From CAVTWY01 sp963738575 (lineage in GTDB: Bacteria > Pseudomonadota > Gammaproteobacteria > Burkholderiales > Burkholderiaceae_C): DNA of 64,000 bases. Below the pieces are notes generated by a model that was given only the letters and a program-made list of their open reading frames with translations, was not told the origin of the DNA and did no database searches. A program made the translations under genes and the position numbers. This document shows positions 24,814 to 34,327 of this stretch, in pieces. Within the stretch, counting starts at the first letter, position 1, and the number at the start of each line of letters is the position of its first letter. The stretch lies in the NCBI GenBank assembly GCA_963738575.1, contig CAVTWY010000001.1:434001-498000 (forward strand), written 5' to 3'.

Positions 24814-25614
24814 TCACACAAACCGGCAGTCAATGACCCCCAGCGCACCATAGTCAACATGAAACACGTCCCCCACCACCGCCGTGGTGGGCCGCGTGAA
24901 CGAGCCTGCCAGCACCACGTCACCCGCCAGCAGTTGCTCGCCATGGGGCGCGAGCTTGTTGGCCAGCCACGCCACGCCGTGGGCCGGGTGGCCGAGAACG
25001 CCAGCGGCAAGCCCGGTTTCTTCGACCACACCGTTTTTGGTAAGGATCGCGCCCACCCAGCGCAAATCAATATCGGTGGGGAGTGCGGTTTGGCTGCCAA
25101 GCACGATGCCGGCGTTGGCCGCAAAGTCGCTGATGGTGTCGAACACCTTGCGCATGGCTTGGGTATCGCGGTCAAATTGCTCGATGCGTGCGTCGATGAT
25201 TTCGAGGGCCGGCATGACGTGATCGGTGGCCGCCATCACGTCGTCGAGCGTGACGTTGGGGCCTTTCAGGTCGCGCTTCAAGACAAAGGCCAGCTCCACC
25301 TCCAGGCGTGGTGCAATGAAGCGGTGGGTGGGGATGTTGCCGGGCTGGAAGAACATGTCGTCCATCAGCGGTGCGTAGTCGGGCTCGGTGATCTGGCTGG
25401 CCATTTGCATGGCGCGTGACGTCAAACCTATCTTGCGTCCTTTGATGCTGCGCCCATCGGCCAACTCGAGGGCGACCCAAGCGCGCTGGATGGCGTAGCC
25501 ATCGTCAATCGTCATCTGGGGGTGCTGCTTGGAAAAGTGCCGAACCTGCGTGCGCGTTTTGCGCGCGTCGTAAAGTTGCTTGGCCAATGCGTTGATGGTT
25601 TGGGCGTCGAGCAT
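24814..25614 (-). CDS. hpaH: 2-Oxo-hept-4-ene-1,7-dioate hydratase
   Basis: A 266-residue enzyme of the hydratase/decarboxylase family. It adds water to 2-oxohept-4-ene-1,7-dioate in the homoprotocatechuate meta-cleavage pathway. Motifs: GYAIQRAWVALELADGRSIKGRKIGLTSRAMQ, DDMFFQPGNIPTHRFIAPRLEVELAFVL with the metal-binding glutamates, and GVLGHPAHGVAWLANKLAPHGEQLLAGDVVLAGSFTRP. It is the last gene of the minus-strand hpa operon, 18 bases after hpaF. The hpaI aldolase gene expected next is absent, with the IS110 region following. Confidence 0.92.
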   Translation of the reverse strand: MLDAQTINALAKQLYDARKTRTQVRHFSKQHPQMTIDDGYAIQRAWVALELADGRSIKGRKIGLTSRAMQMASQITEPDYAPLMDDMFFQPGNIPTHRFIAPRLEVELAFVLKRDLKGPNVTLDDVMAATDHVMPALEIIDARIEQFDRDTQAMRKVFDTISDFAANAGIVLGSQTALPTDIDLRWVGAILTKNGVVEETGLAAGVLGHPAHGVAWLANKLAPHGEQLLAGDVVLAGSFTRPTTAVVGDVFHVDYGALGVIDCRFV

Positions 25615-25632
25615 GTTTGAGTTGTCGTGCGT

Positions 25633-26037
25633 TCAGGGCTTGGCAAACAGGGGGTGCAAATTGCCAAACTTGGCGTCAAACACCTCGTGCCCTTCGTCGA
25701 CTTGCAACGTCAAACCCACCGGCCGCTTGGCAAGCACGGGTGCCAGATACGCGCGTGCTGCGTCGGTGACGGCCTGCCCGGCCGCCAAGTGGGTCGCGGC
25801 GCTGCGGCCCTTGGCCATGCGCAGGTTGAAATAACAAAAGGCATGGTCACCCGAGCCATCGGCCACGGCAAAGTGCTGCGCCGGGTAGGCAAACACGCGC
25901 GTGCCGCCCGTGGGGAACACCTGCGCACCATGCTCATCTTTGACCAGCAGCATGGCGTCGGCCAGCTTGCGGCACAGCGCCGTCATGTTGATGTCGGGCT
26001 CCAGGTTGGCGGTGTAAAAAATGACGACGTGCGGCAT
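25633..26037 (-). CDS. hpaF: 5-Carboxymethyl-2-hydroxymuconate delta-isomerase
   Basis: A 134-residue tautomerase-fold protein. The start at 26037 gives MPHVVIFYTANLEPDINMTALC, so removal of Met exposes the catalytic Pro1 typical of this family. Other features are HAFCYFNLRMAKGRS, with conserved arginines, and a C-terminal helix. It isomerises 5-carboxymethyl-2-hydroxymuconate in the hpa pathway. It lies 5 bases after hpaD. Confidence 0.9.
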   Translation of the reverse strand: MPHVVIFYTANLEPDINMTALCRKLADAMLLVKDEHGAQVFPTGGTRVFAYPAQHFAVADGSGDHAFCYFNLRMAKGRSAATHLAAGQAVTDAARAYLAPVLAKRPVGLTLQVDEGHEVFDAKFGNLHPLFAKP

Positions 26038-26042
26038 GGGGT

Positions 26043-26969
26043 TTAGAGCCTGGTGGCAATGCTGGTGTAGCCGGCTGCCGACGAGGCCACCGCCGGCGGA
26101 ATATGCGATCCCGATTGTGGTGTTATGGGCATCACCACGTTGATTTGGCCTGTGCCCGAAGCGCCAAAGTAGGGCGTGATGACTTCGGCTTGCCCGTCGT
26201 AGCCCGACCATCCAAGCGCGCCCAACAGCATCGCAGTGTCGTGCATAAAACCCTCGCCGTGCCCCTTGCTGGCGTACTCGGGCAGCATCTCGCAAAAGGC
26301 CTTCCACTCGCCTCGCTGCCACATGCGCACCACCTCGTGGTCGAGTGTTTCTAAAAACGGGCTCCAAACTTTGAATGCAAATTCGGGTGCGAGCCCGTTT
26401 TGTGCAAAGCGATGCGACAACGAGCCACTGGCAAAAATAGCCACCGTGCCGTCGTAGTGATCCTCAATGGCACGGCGAATGGCCCAGCCCAGGCGCGCAC
26501 TGTCGTTCAAGTAATGCGCCATGCACAATGCCGACACCGACACGACGCGGTAGTGTTGGTCGGCGTTCATGTAGCGCATGGGCACCAAGGTGCCGTACTC
26601 GGGCCCCAGCGTGGTGGCGTCGTGTGCCAGCGTTTCAACGCCCATGCTGTTGCACGTGGTGGCCAGCAGCTTGCCGAGTTCGGGGTTACCCGCAAACTCA
26701 AAATCCATGTTGCTGATGAAGTGCGGCAGCTCGTTGCTGGTGTAGCTGCCCTTGAAGTGCGGCGCGCAGTTGATGTGGTAGTTGGCATTGACGAGCCAAT
26801 GAGTATCAAAAACCACGATGGTGTCCACCCCGAGCGCGCGGCAGCGGCGGTCAATTTCGAGGTGCCCGTCGATGGCATCTTGGCGCGAGCCTTTTCGCTC
26901 GCCCTCAAGCTCGCTGAGGTACATCGACGGCACATGGGTGATTTTGGCGGCAAGTGCAAGGCGGCCCAT
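26043..26969 (-). CDS. hpaD: 3,4-Dihydroxyphenylacetate 2,3-dioxygenase
   Basis: An extradiol ring-cleavage dioxygenase of the LigB class III type, 308 residues. It opens homoprotocatechuate to 5-carboxymethyl-2-hydroxymuconate semialdehyde. Motifs closely follow HpaD/HpcB: MGRLALAAKITHVPSMYLSEL with the iron histidine, DTIVVFDTHWLVNANYHINCA, PHFISNM and VAIFASGSLSHRFAQ. I chose the ATG at 26969, which matches the family N-terminus; the frame is open upstream inside hpaE. Confidence 0.94.
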   Translation of the reverse strand: MGRLALAAKITHVPSMYLSELEGERKGSRQDAIDGHLEIDRRCRALGVDTIVVFDTHWLVNANYHINCAPHFKGSYTSNELPHFISNMDFEFAGNPELGKLLATTCNSMGVETLAHDATTLGPEYGTLVPMRYMNADQHYRVVSVSALCMAHYLNDSARLGWAIRRAIEDHYDGTVAIFASGSLSHRFAQNGLAPEFAFKVWSPFLETLDHEVVRMWQRGEWKAFCEMLPEYASKGHGEGFMHDTAMLLGALGWSGYDGQAEVITPYFGASGTGQINVVMPITPQSGSHIPPAVASSAAGYTSIATRL

Positions 26970-26994
26970 GGTGACCTTTGTAAACCCAGTGACG

Positions 26995-28458
26995 TTAAGG
27001 GGTGCCCCAATGGGGGATGTGATGCGAGCCCAACGAGACGGCAACGTTTTTGGGCTCCAAGAAAACCTCGTAGCTCCAGGTGCCACCTTCGCGCCCGGTG
27101 CCACTGGCTTTGGTGCCACCGAAGGGTTGGCGCAAGTCGCGCACGTTTTGGCTGTTGACAAAGCACATGCCGGCCTCGATCGCGGCGGCGGTGCGCATGG
27201 CGCGGCCGATGTTTTCGCTGAAGACATAACTCGACAAACCGTAGGGGATGTCGTTGGCCTGGCGGATGGCGTCAGCTTCATCATCGAATGGAATCAGGCA
27301 GGCCACAGGGCCAAAGATTTCGTCTTGGGCAATCTTCATGCGGTTGTTGACGTCGGCAAACACCGTGGGTTTGACGAAGTTGCCTCGCCGCATGGCCGCC
27401 GACACGTCGGGAGCATCCACGCCCCCGCACAACATCGTGGCGCCTTCTTGGGTGCCAAGCTCGATGTAGCTTCGCACTTTGGCCAGATGGGCTTGGCTGA
27501 TCAGGGGGCCGACGATGGTTTTTTCGTCCATCGGGTCGCCCACCACGATGCGCTTGGCGCGTTCCACAAACTTGGCCACAAAGCCTGCGTAAATGCTTCT
27601 TTGAATCAAGATGCGGCTGCCGGCGGTGCAGCGCTCGCCGTTGTTGCTGAAGATCATGAACACCGCAGCGTCCAGTGCGCGATCCAGGTCGGCGTCATCG
27701 AACACCACAAACGGGCTTTTGCCCCCCAGCTCCATGCTGAACTTCTTGAGACCTGCCGATTGCACGATGCGATTGCCCGTGGCGGTGGAGCCCGTGAACG
27801 AGATGGCCCGCACGTCGGGGTGCGCACACAAGGGCTCGCCCGCGTCTTTGCCCAAACCGTGCACCACGTTCAGCACCCCAGCGGGAATGCCAGCCTCCAT
27901 CGCCAGCTCGCCCAAGCGCGCGGCGGTGAGGGGTGACAGTTCGCTCATCTTGAGCACTGCCGTGTTGCCGAAGGCGAGGCAGGGGGCGACCTTCCAGGTG
28001 GAAGTCATGAAGGGCACGTTCCACGGGCTGATGAGGGCACACACACCCACCGGGTGAAAAAGCGTGTAGTTGAGGTGCGTGGGCGTGGGGTAGGTGTCGC
28101 CGTTGACACGCGTGCACATCTCGGCAAAGTAGTAAAAGTTGTCGGCCGCACGCGGTATCAGTTGCTTGCCAGTTTGGGCAATCACCTGGCCGCAGTCCAT
28201 GGTCTCGGTGCGTGCAATCTCGGGCACGTTGGCGGCGATCAAATCACCCAACTTGCGCATCAACTTGGCGCGCTCGGTGGCGGCCAGGCCCGCCCATTTG
28301 GGGAAAGCCGCTTTGGCTGCTTCCACGGCAGCGTTTATTTCTTGAGCGCCCCCAGCGGCCACTTCAGCCAGCACCTCTTGGGTGGCTGGGTTGACGGTTT
28401 CAAAGGTTTGGCTGCTGCCCTGGCGCTTGCCGTTGATCAGGTGGTCAATGCGTTGCAT
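26995..28458 (-). CDS. hpaE: 5-Carboxymethyl-2-hydroxymuconate semialdehyde dehydrogenase
   Basis: An NAD-dependent aldehyde dehydrogenase of 487 residues. Signatures: PVGVCALISPWNVPFMTSTWK, the glutamate in MELGGKSPFVVFDDAD, and the cysteine in FMIFSNNGERCTAGSRIL. NSQNVRDLRQPFGGTKASGTGREGG closes the fold. It oxidises the ring-cleavage semialdehyde to the dicarboxylate. The flanking hpaG and hpaD genes support the assignment over other ALDH types. It sits 9 bases after the hpaG2 stop. Confidence 0.93.
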   Translation of the reverse strand: MQRIDHLINGKRQGSSQTFETVNPATQEVLAEVAAGGAQEINAAVEAAKAAFPKWAGLAATERAKLMRKLGDLIAANVPEIARTETMDCGQVIAQTGKQLIPRAADNFYYFAEMCTRVNGDTYPTPTHLNYTLFHPVGVCALISPWNVPFMTSTWKVAPCLAFGNTAVLKMSELSPLTAARLGELAMEAGIPAGVLNVVHGLGKDAGEPLCAHPDVRAISFTGSTATGNRIVQSAGLKKFSMELGGKSPFVVFDDADLDRALDAAVFMIFSNNGERCTAGSRILIQRSIYAGFVAKFVERAKRIVVGDPMDEKTIVGPLISQAHLAKVRSYIELGTQEGATMLCGGVDAPDVSAAMRRGNFVKPTVFADVNNRMKIAQDEIFGPVACLIPFDDEADAIRQANDIPYGLSSYVFSENIGRAMRTAAAIEAGMCFVNSQNVRDLRQPFGGTKASGTGREGGTWSYEVFLEPKNVAVSLGSHHIPHWGTP

Positions 28459-28467
28459 GGTGCGATC

Positions 28468-29235
28468 CTACCGCTCGGGGGGGTACGCATCCACGATGGT
28501 GTTCACCAAGCTGCCGATTCCGTCAATCTCGGTCACCACACGGTCACCCACGTTGACGTTGACCACGCCATCGGGGGTGCCCGTCAAGATGACGTCGCCT
28601 GCTTGCAGTGTCATGAACTCGCTCAGGTATTCGATCAAGTCAGGCACTTTGTGAATCATGTGCGCGGTGCTGCCCAGCTGCGTGACCTTGCCGTTAACCA
28701 GTGTGCGCAAGGTGAGGGCGTGGGGGTCGGGCACGTCAGCGGCATCAACAAACCAGGGCCCCAGCGCCGTGGCGCCATCGCGGTTTTTGACGCGCAGGTT
28801 GGGGCGGTACCAGTTCTCAAGGTAGTCGCGAAAGGCGTAGTCGTTGCATACGCTGTAACCGGCCACATGCTGCATGGCGTTGGCGCGTGGCACCTTTCGG
28901 GCGGTGGCGCCAATCACCACCGCCAGCTCGCACTCGTAGTGCATGAAGGTGACGTCGGCGGGCCTTTGGGTTTCTCCGCGGTGGCCCATCAGCGAGCCCG
29001 GGCCTTTGAAAAAAACCAGAGGCTCGTCGTTGCTGCTGACGGTTAGCTCTTTGGACAATTCTTTGACGTGGTCAGCGTAGTTCAAGCCCAAGGCAATGAT
29101 GGTGCCCACCTGCCAGGGCGGCAACCAGACCACGGCGTCTTCGGGCAACACACGGCCGTCAGCAAGGCAAATGCCCTCGGCATGCGGGTATGCGGTGTGG
29201 ATGGCACCAGCGTAGGCAACACGGGCGCGCTTCAT
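28468..29235 (-). CDS. Fumarylacetoacetate hydrolase family protein, HpaG C-terminal-type
   Basis: A 255-residue FAH-fold enzyme: TIIALGLNYADHVKELSKE, PLVFFKGPGSLMGHR, the metal-binding YECELAVVIG and VILTGTPDGVVNVNVGD. In the hpa pathway two FAH-domain units decarboxylate and isomerise the 5-oxo-3-ene-1,2,5-tricarboxylate intermediate. In E. coli they are fused in one HpaG; here they are separate genes overlapping by 4 bases. Which carries which activity cannot be read from the sequence. Confidence 0.87.
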   Translation of the reverse strand: MKRARVAYAGAIHTAYPHAEGICLADGRVLPEDAVVWLPPWQVGTIIALGLNYADHVKELSKELTVSSNDEPLVFFKGPGSLMGHRGETQRPADVTFMHYECELAVVIGATARKVPRANAMQHVAGYSVCNDYAFRDYLENWYRPNLRVKNRDGATALGPWFVDAADVPDPHALTLRTLVNGKVTQLGSTAHMIHKVPDLIEYLSEFMTLQAGDVILTGTPDGVVNVNVGDRVVTEIDGIGSLVNTIVDAYPPER

Positions 29236-29891
29236 GGCGACACCGGCTCGGCGATGAGTTGCACGGCAATGGCCCCCACGCCATCGATGCGCGCTTCAAC
29301 CCGCTGCCCTGCGCGCGCCAGCGCGGGGTTGGCCGAGGCACCGAGCAACAGAACATCACCGGTTTGCAAGGTCATGAAGGCGGTGACGTCCACAAGCAAT
29401 TGGGCCACATTGCGTGCGCGGTTGTCGGTGCTGGTGGATTGCGCAGCGACCCCGTCAATCAGCACCTGCGCGCTCAATTGATCGGGGTCGTGCACGTTTG
29501 ATGCGTCAACCAAGGTGGTGCTGATGGGGCAAAACCCATCCCGCGACTTGAACCGCGCAGATGGCCGGTAGTGGCTGGGCACTGCCATGCCGATTTCGAG
29601 CGCCACGGTGTAGCCGGCAACAAAGGCCATCGCGCCTTGCATCGGCACGCGACACGCGGTGCGCCCGATCACCATGCCAAGCGTCGCCCCCACCTCGAGT
29701 GCATCGATGCCTTTGGGCACAGCCACCAGCGCACCTTGTGACACCAAGGTGTGCCGGGGCTTGACCGCCAACACCGGCGCGCGTGGCGGGGTGTTGTGGG
29801 GCGGGCGATGGGCTGCATCACCCAGCGCATCGAGTTGCGCTCGGTGATTCAACAAGGCGCCGTAAACGATGCCCGAGAGCCGGAGCGCCAT
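29232..29891 (-). CDS. Fumarylacetoacetate hydrolase family protein, HpaG N-terminal-type
   Basis: A 219-residue FAH-domain protein: MALRLSGIVYGALLNHRAQL, then LEVGATLGMVIGRTACRV, GYTVALEIGMAVPSHYRPSARFKSRDGFCP and FMTLQTGDVLLLGASANPALARAGQRV. It pairs with the next FAH gene as the split version of HpaG. I chose the ATG at 29891; upstream ATGs would run into the YiaA-like gene. First dedicated gene of the pathway operon in the window. Confidence 0.83.
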   Translation of the reverse strand: MALRLSGIVYGALLNHRAQLDALGDAAHRPPHNTPPRAPVLAVKPRHTLVSQGALVAVPKGIDALEVGATLGMVIGRTACRVPMQGAMAFVAGYTVALEIGMAVPSHYRPSARFKSRDGFCPISTTLVDASNVHDPDQLSAQVLIDGVAAQSTSTDNRARNVAQLLVDVTAFMTLQTGDVLLLGASANPALARAGQRVEARIDGVGAIAVQLIAEPVSP

Positions 29892-29940
29892 CGGTTCAAA
29901 CGAATCTATGGCGTTTTTCAAGACGTAACGCCTTGCATCG

Positions 29941-30372
29941 TTACTCGTCGCGCCCTTCACGGCGAACTTGTCCCCGGTCTGCCAATGCAACGTCGCGCAC
30001 GTTCTTTTGCACGGTGACGGCACCAAAGAGTGCGAGCAAAAACGCCATGGCGTAAAAGCCTTTTTCGCTGGGAATCAGCGTGGCGTTCCACAAACCCACC
30101 GTAAGCAAGGTGAGCGTGATGGCGATGGAAGCCCAGCAAAGGTTGTAGTAAAGGCTCGAAACAGGGATGCCTTCCATGCGGTCGCGCACTGACTTTTGCA
30201 GCGAAACGGCTGCAAACAAGCCGTACAGCAAAATCGTTAGGTAATAGCCTTTCTCGTTGAGCTGCATGTTGGCACGCCACAGGCCGCCCACGTAAACCGC
30301 TGCACCAATGAAAAGTGCCGCCCAGGCTGCGGCCACAAAAGCGCCGGTGGGTTTTTGAATTTGAGTTGCCAT
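29941..30372 (-). CDS. YiaA/YiaB two-helix domain membrane protein
   Basis: A 143-residue membrane protein with four helices in two similar halves. Each half has a GLW-type helix end followed by a KG(Y/F)Y segment and a second helix (AAVYVGGLWRANMQLNEKGYYLT and LLTVGLWNATLIPSEKGFYAM), matching the YiaAB two-helix repeat. Function unknown. It lies 49 bases upstream of the hpaG genes on the same strand and may be read with them. Confidence 0.85.
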   Translation of the reverse strand: MATQIQKPTGAFVAAAWAALFIGAAVYVGGLWRANMQLNEKGYYLTILLYGLFAAVSLQKSVRDRMEGIPVSSLYYNLCWASIAITLTLLTVGLWNATLIPSEKGFYAMAFLLALFGAVTVQKNVRDVALADRGQVRREGRDE

Positions 30373-30491
30373 GGGTTAACCCCTTGTTGTTGCGATGCGG
30401 CTTGCAATCTACCCGATTGCGGCCAACGCTGACTTAAAACGTTGCACCAATTCGACCCGAAAGCGGGGTGTCGACGCTTTGGCGCGACGAA

Positions 30492-30875
30492 TCAGCTGCG
30501 CACAAAGGCCGTCACCAGGGGCTCGGGCCCCACCTGGCGGCTCCAGTGGCCATGCACGCGGGCGTCGAAGGTGCTGTTGGGGGGCAGGCGATCATCGGAG
30601 TAAAAGTGCTGCCCTGGGCCAAACACGCGCGACGTGCCGTCTTGCAGCCCAATTTCCATGTGGCCACGCAAGATGAAGACCCATTGAGGCGTTTCGGTGC
30701 AGTGAAAATCGCTGCGAAAACCGACGGGGCTTTCGCGCCACTGGAGGGCGCTGCTGGGCATCGGTGGCGACAACCGAGCCTGGGGCTTGCCCTCGGTCAG
30801 CTCCACCGATGTTTCGCGAAACTTGGCGCGGCCGTCTTCGGCGGTGTAGAGGATGGTTTGGGTGAAGATTGACAT
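30492..30875 (-). CDS. Cupin domain protein
   Basis: A 127-residue protein with a single cupin barrel. GFRSDFHCTETPQWVFILRGHMEIGLQDG carries the first cupin motif, and FGPGQHFYSDDRLPPNS the second, with His and acidic residues placed to bind metal. Substrate and role are unknown. It stands alone between the YiaA-like gene and the divergent ABC exporter. The gap at 30876-31095 holds no gene I can see. Confidence 0.75.
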   Translation of the reverse strand: MSIFTQTILYTAEDGRAKFRETSVELTEGKPQARLSPPMPSSALQWRESPVGFRSDFHCTETPQWVFILRGHMEIGLQDGTSRVFGPGQHFYSDDRLPPNSTFDARVHGHWSRQVGPEPLVTAFVRS

Positions 30876-31095
30876 GACGGTGGCCTCGGATGCGGCTTGA
30901 ACAGGTTGGGGTGTCGGAGCGTTGGGTCTTGCAACCCCTGCAGACCATCAGCATTGTCGCTTTGCCTGCAACCCTTGCATCAATCGGGTATGGCCCACGA
31001 CGAGCGCGCCTTGAGAAAGTGACTGATAGAGTAAAGCGCTGTGCTACGAAAAAACCCTGTTTTGTCTGCTTTGAATCAAACACATCCAACCCGCC

Positions 31096-32193
31096 ATGCA
31101 GCCGATGCGCATTGAAGGGCTTCGCAAAGCGTACGGCAGCACCTCCGTTTTCAACAACGCTTCACTGCAGCTCGCCCCGGGTGAGTTTGTAGCGCTGGTG
31201 GGTGAGTCGGGCGTGGGCAAGTCCACACTGCTTAACTGCATCGCGGGGTTGGACGACGCCGATGCCGGCCACGTTTGGCTTGACGTGGGCACCGGCCCTG
31301 CGGTTGACGTCACCACCCTAACCGACGATGAACGCGCACTTCTGAGGCGCAAGCACTTTGGCTTTGTGTTTCAGGCCTTTCACGTGTTGCCTCACTTGAA
31401 TGTGGCGCAAAACGTCGAGTTGCCGCAGCGCCTGCTTGGAAAGCTTGACGCCGATCGGCTGGCTTCGTTGCTGGAGGCGGTGGGGCTGGAAGGGCTGCAC
31501 TCGCGCATGCCGGCCCAATTGTCGGGTGGGCAGTTGCAACGCGTGGCCATCGCGCGCGCTTTGGTGCATCGGCCGTCGTTTGTGTTGGCCGACGAGCCCA
31601 CGGGCAACCTCGACCCCGAAACCGCAGAACGCGTTTTGGCCGTGTTGGCGGCGCAGTCGCGAGAGCATCGAACGGCCTGCCTGTTGGTAACGCATTCGCG
31701 CGCAGCAGCCAGCCGTGCCGACAGGGTGTTGCGGCTCACCAGCAACGGCATCGAGCCGGCGATGAGCAGCGCGTCACTTGCCTTGCTTTCGTGGCGCGAG
31801 GGTCTGGCGCACCCTTGGCGGTACGCGGTGATCGTGTTGGCCTTGGCCCTTGGCGTGGCCTTGGCGTGGTCGGTGCACTTGATCAATGCGTCGGCGTTGG
31901 CCGAGTTTTCTGCTGCCGTGCGTGCCACGCAAGGCGAGCCGGACGCCGTGCTGCGCGGACCGCGTGGCAACGACGCGGGGTTGGTCGAGGCGTGGTTGGA
32001 CACCATTGCGGGTGACCCGGCTGTGACCCACGCGGCCGGGGTTATCGAGATTGACACTTACGCGCGTGCGGCGACAGGGCCGTCATCTAAGGATCGTCCC
32101 GAGGCAGGGCAGCGTTTGGCCATCCGTGTGGTGGGCGTGGACGCCTTGGCCATGGGCGCCTGTGGCACCCGCGTTGGTGCCCCGCGTCAGTGA
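31096..32193 (+). CDS. ABC transporter ATP-binding protein, in frame with start of the permease
   Basis: The first 220 or so residues are a LolD/MacB-type ATPase: Walker A GESGVGKSTLL, Q-loop FVFQAFHVLPHLNVAQNV, signature LSGGQLQRVAIARAL, Walker B SFVLADEPTGNLD and H-loop LVTHSR. The frame then runs on through an ATG at 31762 into an FtsX-like permease (MSSASLALLSWREGLAHPWRYAV) until it breaks near 32155. In relatives the two are separate genes; dropping one G just before 31762 would give a TGA stop overlapping the permease ATG. So the fusion may be artefactual. Confidence 0.85.
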   Translation: MQPMRIEGLRKAYGSTSVFNNASLQLAPGEFVALVGESGVGKSTLLNCIAGLDDADAGHVWLDVGTGPAVDVTTLTDDERALLRRKHFGFVFQAFHVLPHLNVAQNVELPQRLLGKLDADRLASLLEAVGLEGLHSRMPAQLSGGQLQRVAIARALVHRPSFVLADEPTGNLDPETAERVLAVLAAQSREHRTACLLVTHSRAAASRADRVLRLTSNGIEPAMSSASLALLSWREGLAHPWRYAVIVLALALGVALAWSVHLINASALAEFSAAVRATQGEPDAVLRGPRGNDAGLVEAWLDTIAGDPAVTHAAGVIEIDTYARAATGPSSKDRPEAGQRLAIRVVGVDALAMGACGTRVGAPRQ

Positions 32194-34327
32194 CGGGGAC
32201 GGCTTGTCGATGCTCGACCCTCGGCTTGTATTTCTGAACGCGGCTGCCCGCACTGCCTTGGCGGTTAAGGGCGGTGACACGGTGGCGTTGCAGTCGGGTG
32301 CCCACTGGGTTTTGCTGAAAGTGGCTGGCGACGTGGCGGCTGGGGGCGGGCCGCTGGCAGTGATCGATCTCGCTGCTGCGCAATCTGCCTTTGGGTGGCA
32401 CGGCCGCTTGTCACGCATTGACGTTCGACTGGCGGCGGGGGCGACGCTTCAGTCGGTGAAGGTCGCCGTGCCCCCTGGGGCGCAATGGAGTACGGCCGAT
32501 GACAGCACGCAACGTGTCTCCAACCTGTCGCGGGCCTACCGCGTCAACTTGATGGTGTTGGCGCTGGTGGCCTTGTTTGTGGGGGCCTTCATGGCGTATT
32601 CGGTGGTGGCGTTGGCCGTGGCGCAGCGCACGCCAGCGTTTGCGCTGCTGGGGGTGTTGGGCCTGACGGCGGCCCAGCGGCGCCAACTGGTGCTGCGCGA
32701 GTGCGCTTGGTTGGGATTGGCCGGCAGCATCCTCGGGTTGCTGATGGGCGCTGCGATGGCGTCGTGGGCCTTGAGTCGATTGGGGGGTGATTTGGGGGAG
32801 GGTACTTTCCGGGTGTTACGCCGTTGCTGCGAATCGATCCGCTGGCTGCGGTGGCGATGGCCCTGTTGGGGATGGCGGCGGCACTCGTTGGCGGGTGGGT
32901 GCCCGCCAGGCACGCGCAGGCCCTGCGCCCCGCCCAAGCGCTCAAGGGCTTGGGCAGCCTGAGCTCCGATCTGCCATCACCCGCGTGGCCCCTCGCACTG
33001 CTTGGGTCGGCCGTTGTGTTGGCGCTGGTACCGGCGGTGTCAGGTGTGCCCATTGCTGCTTACGCGTCGGTAGCGGCGTTGTTGTTTGGGGGCGTGGCGC
33101 TGGTGCCTTGGGTGGTGCATGCGTTGTTGGCGGTGATGCCGACGCCGCACGCATCAGCCGTGGGCCTCTTGGCGCTGCGCCGGGCGCACTTTCATCGCCG
33201 CACGGCCACCGCGGTGGTGGCGGGGGTGGTTGCAAGCTTGGCGCTCTCGGTGGCACTGACGGTGATGGTCGCGAGCTTTCGCAACGGTGTCACCACGTGG
33301 CTGGACCAAGTGTTGCCCGCCGACTTGTACTTGCGAACGGCGGGCAGCAGCGCGGCTGCCGACCAAGCGTGGTTGTTGCCCGGCTTTGAACAACAGGCGG
33401 CGCTGGTGGCCGGTGTTCGTGCGGTGGATGTGTCGCGTCAGCGTGCCTTGTCGCTGGCGCCCGATCGGCCGTCGGTGGCTTTGATCGCCAGGCGCCTTGA
33501 CGACGTGGCTGACCCCGCCAGTCGGTTGCCGATGGTGGCCCCGCCTGTTGCGGCGCGCAGCGGCGAGGTCGGTGTTTACGTCAGTGAAGCCATGGTGACT
33601 CTGTATGGCGCGCAAACCGGGTCGACCCTGGTGCTGCCGCTTGCCGCGCAGGACGGTACCTCGGCCGTGCAGGTGCGTGTGCTGGGCGTGTGGCGTGATT
33701 TTGCCCGCCAGTTCGGCGCCGTGGTGATGGATCTGGAATCCTACCGTCGAATCACAGGTGACACGCGGCTCAACGAGATGTCACTTTGGCTGCAGCCCGG
33801 TGCCGCTGTGGCCAACGTGCAAAATGGATTGCGGGCACTGGCAGGCGACCCGTCGATGGTTGAATTTGCCTCGGCAGCCGATCTGCGGCGCCTTTCGCTG
33901 CATGATTTTTGATCGAAGTTTTGCGGTGACGAGTTACCTGCAAGGCGTGGCCATCGTGATCGGTCTGCTGGGGATGGCAGCGGGGTTGTCGGCGCAGGTG
34001 CTGGCGCGGCGCAAAGAGTTTGGTTTGTTGACACACTTGGGGTTGGTGAGGCGGCAGGTGTTCACGCTGGTGGCGTTGGAGACCGCCGCGTGGTTGTTGG
34101 CGGGGGTGGTCGTGGGCGTTGCATTGGGTCTGGCCATTGGTGCCATCTTGGTTCATGTGGTCAACCCGCAAAGCTTTCACTGGACCATGCCGACTGACGA
34201 TTCCTTGGACGCAGCTGGCAGCGTTGGTGGGCGCCGTTTTGGCCAGCGGGGTGTTCACCGCATTGGTCAGTGCGCAAGGGCTGCCGCCACGCGCGATGCC
34301 ACCCGCGCGGTGAAGGAGGATTGGTGA
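31762..34327 (+). pseudogene. FtsX-like ABC permease, broken by several frameshifts
   Basis: Translated in pieces this is a MacB/FtsX-type permease of about 850 residues with two FtsX domains and large periplasmic loops. Five single-base corrections join the parts: loss of a G near 32155, gain of a G near 32800, loss of a C near 33901, loss of a G near 34196, and gain of a G near 34275. Joined segments read smoothly, e.g. SRLGGDLGGGYFPG and RRLSLMIFDRSF. The gene ends RAVKEDW, a common end in this family. It overlaps the next gene's ATG. With so many breaks it is either a pseudogene or badly sequenced; surrounding evidence favours the latter. Confidence 0.75.
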
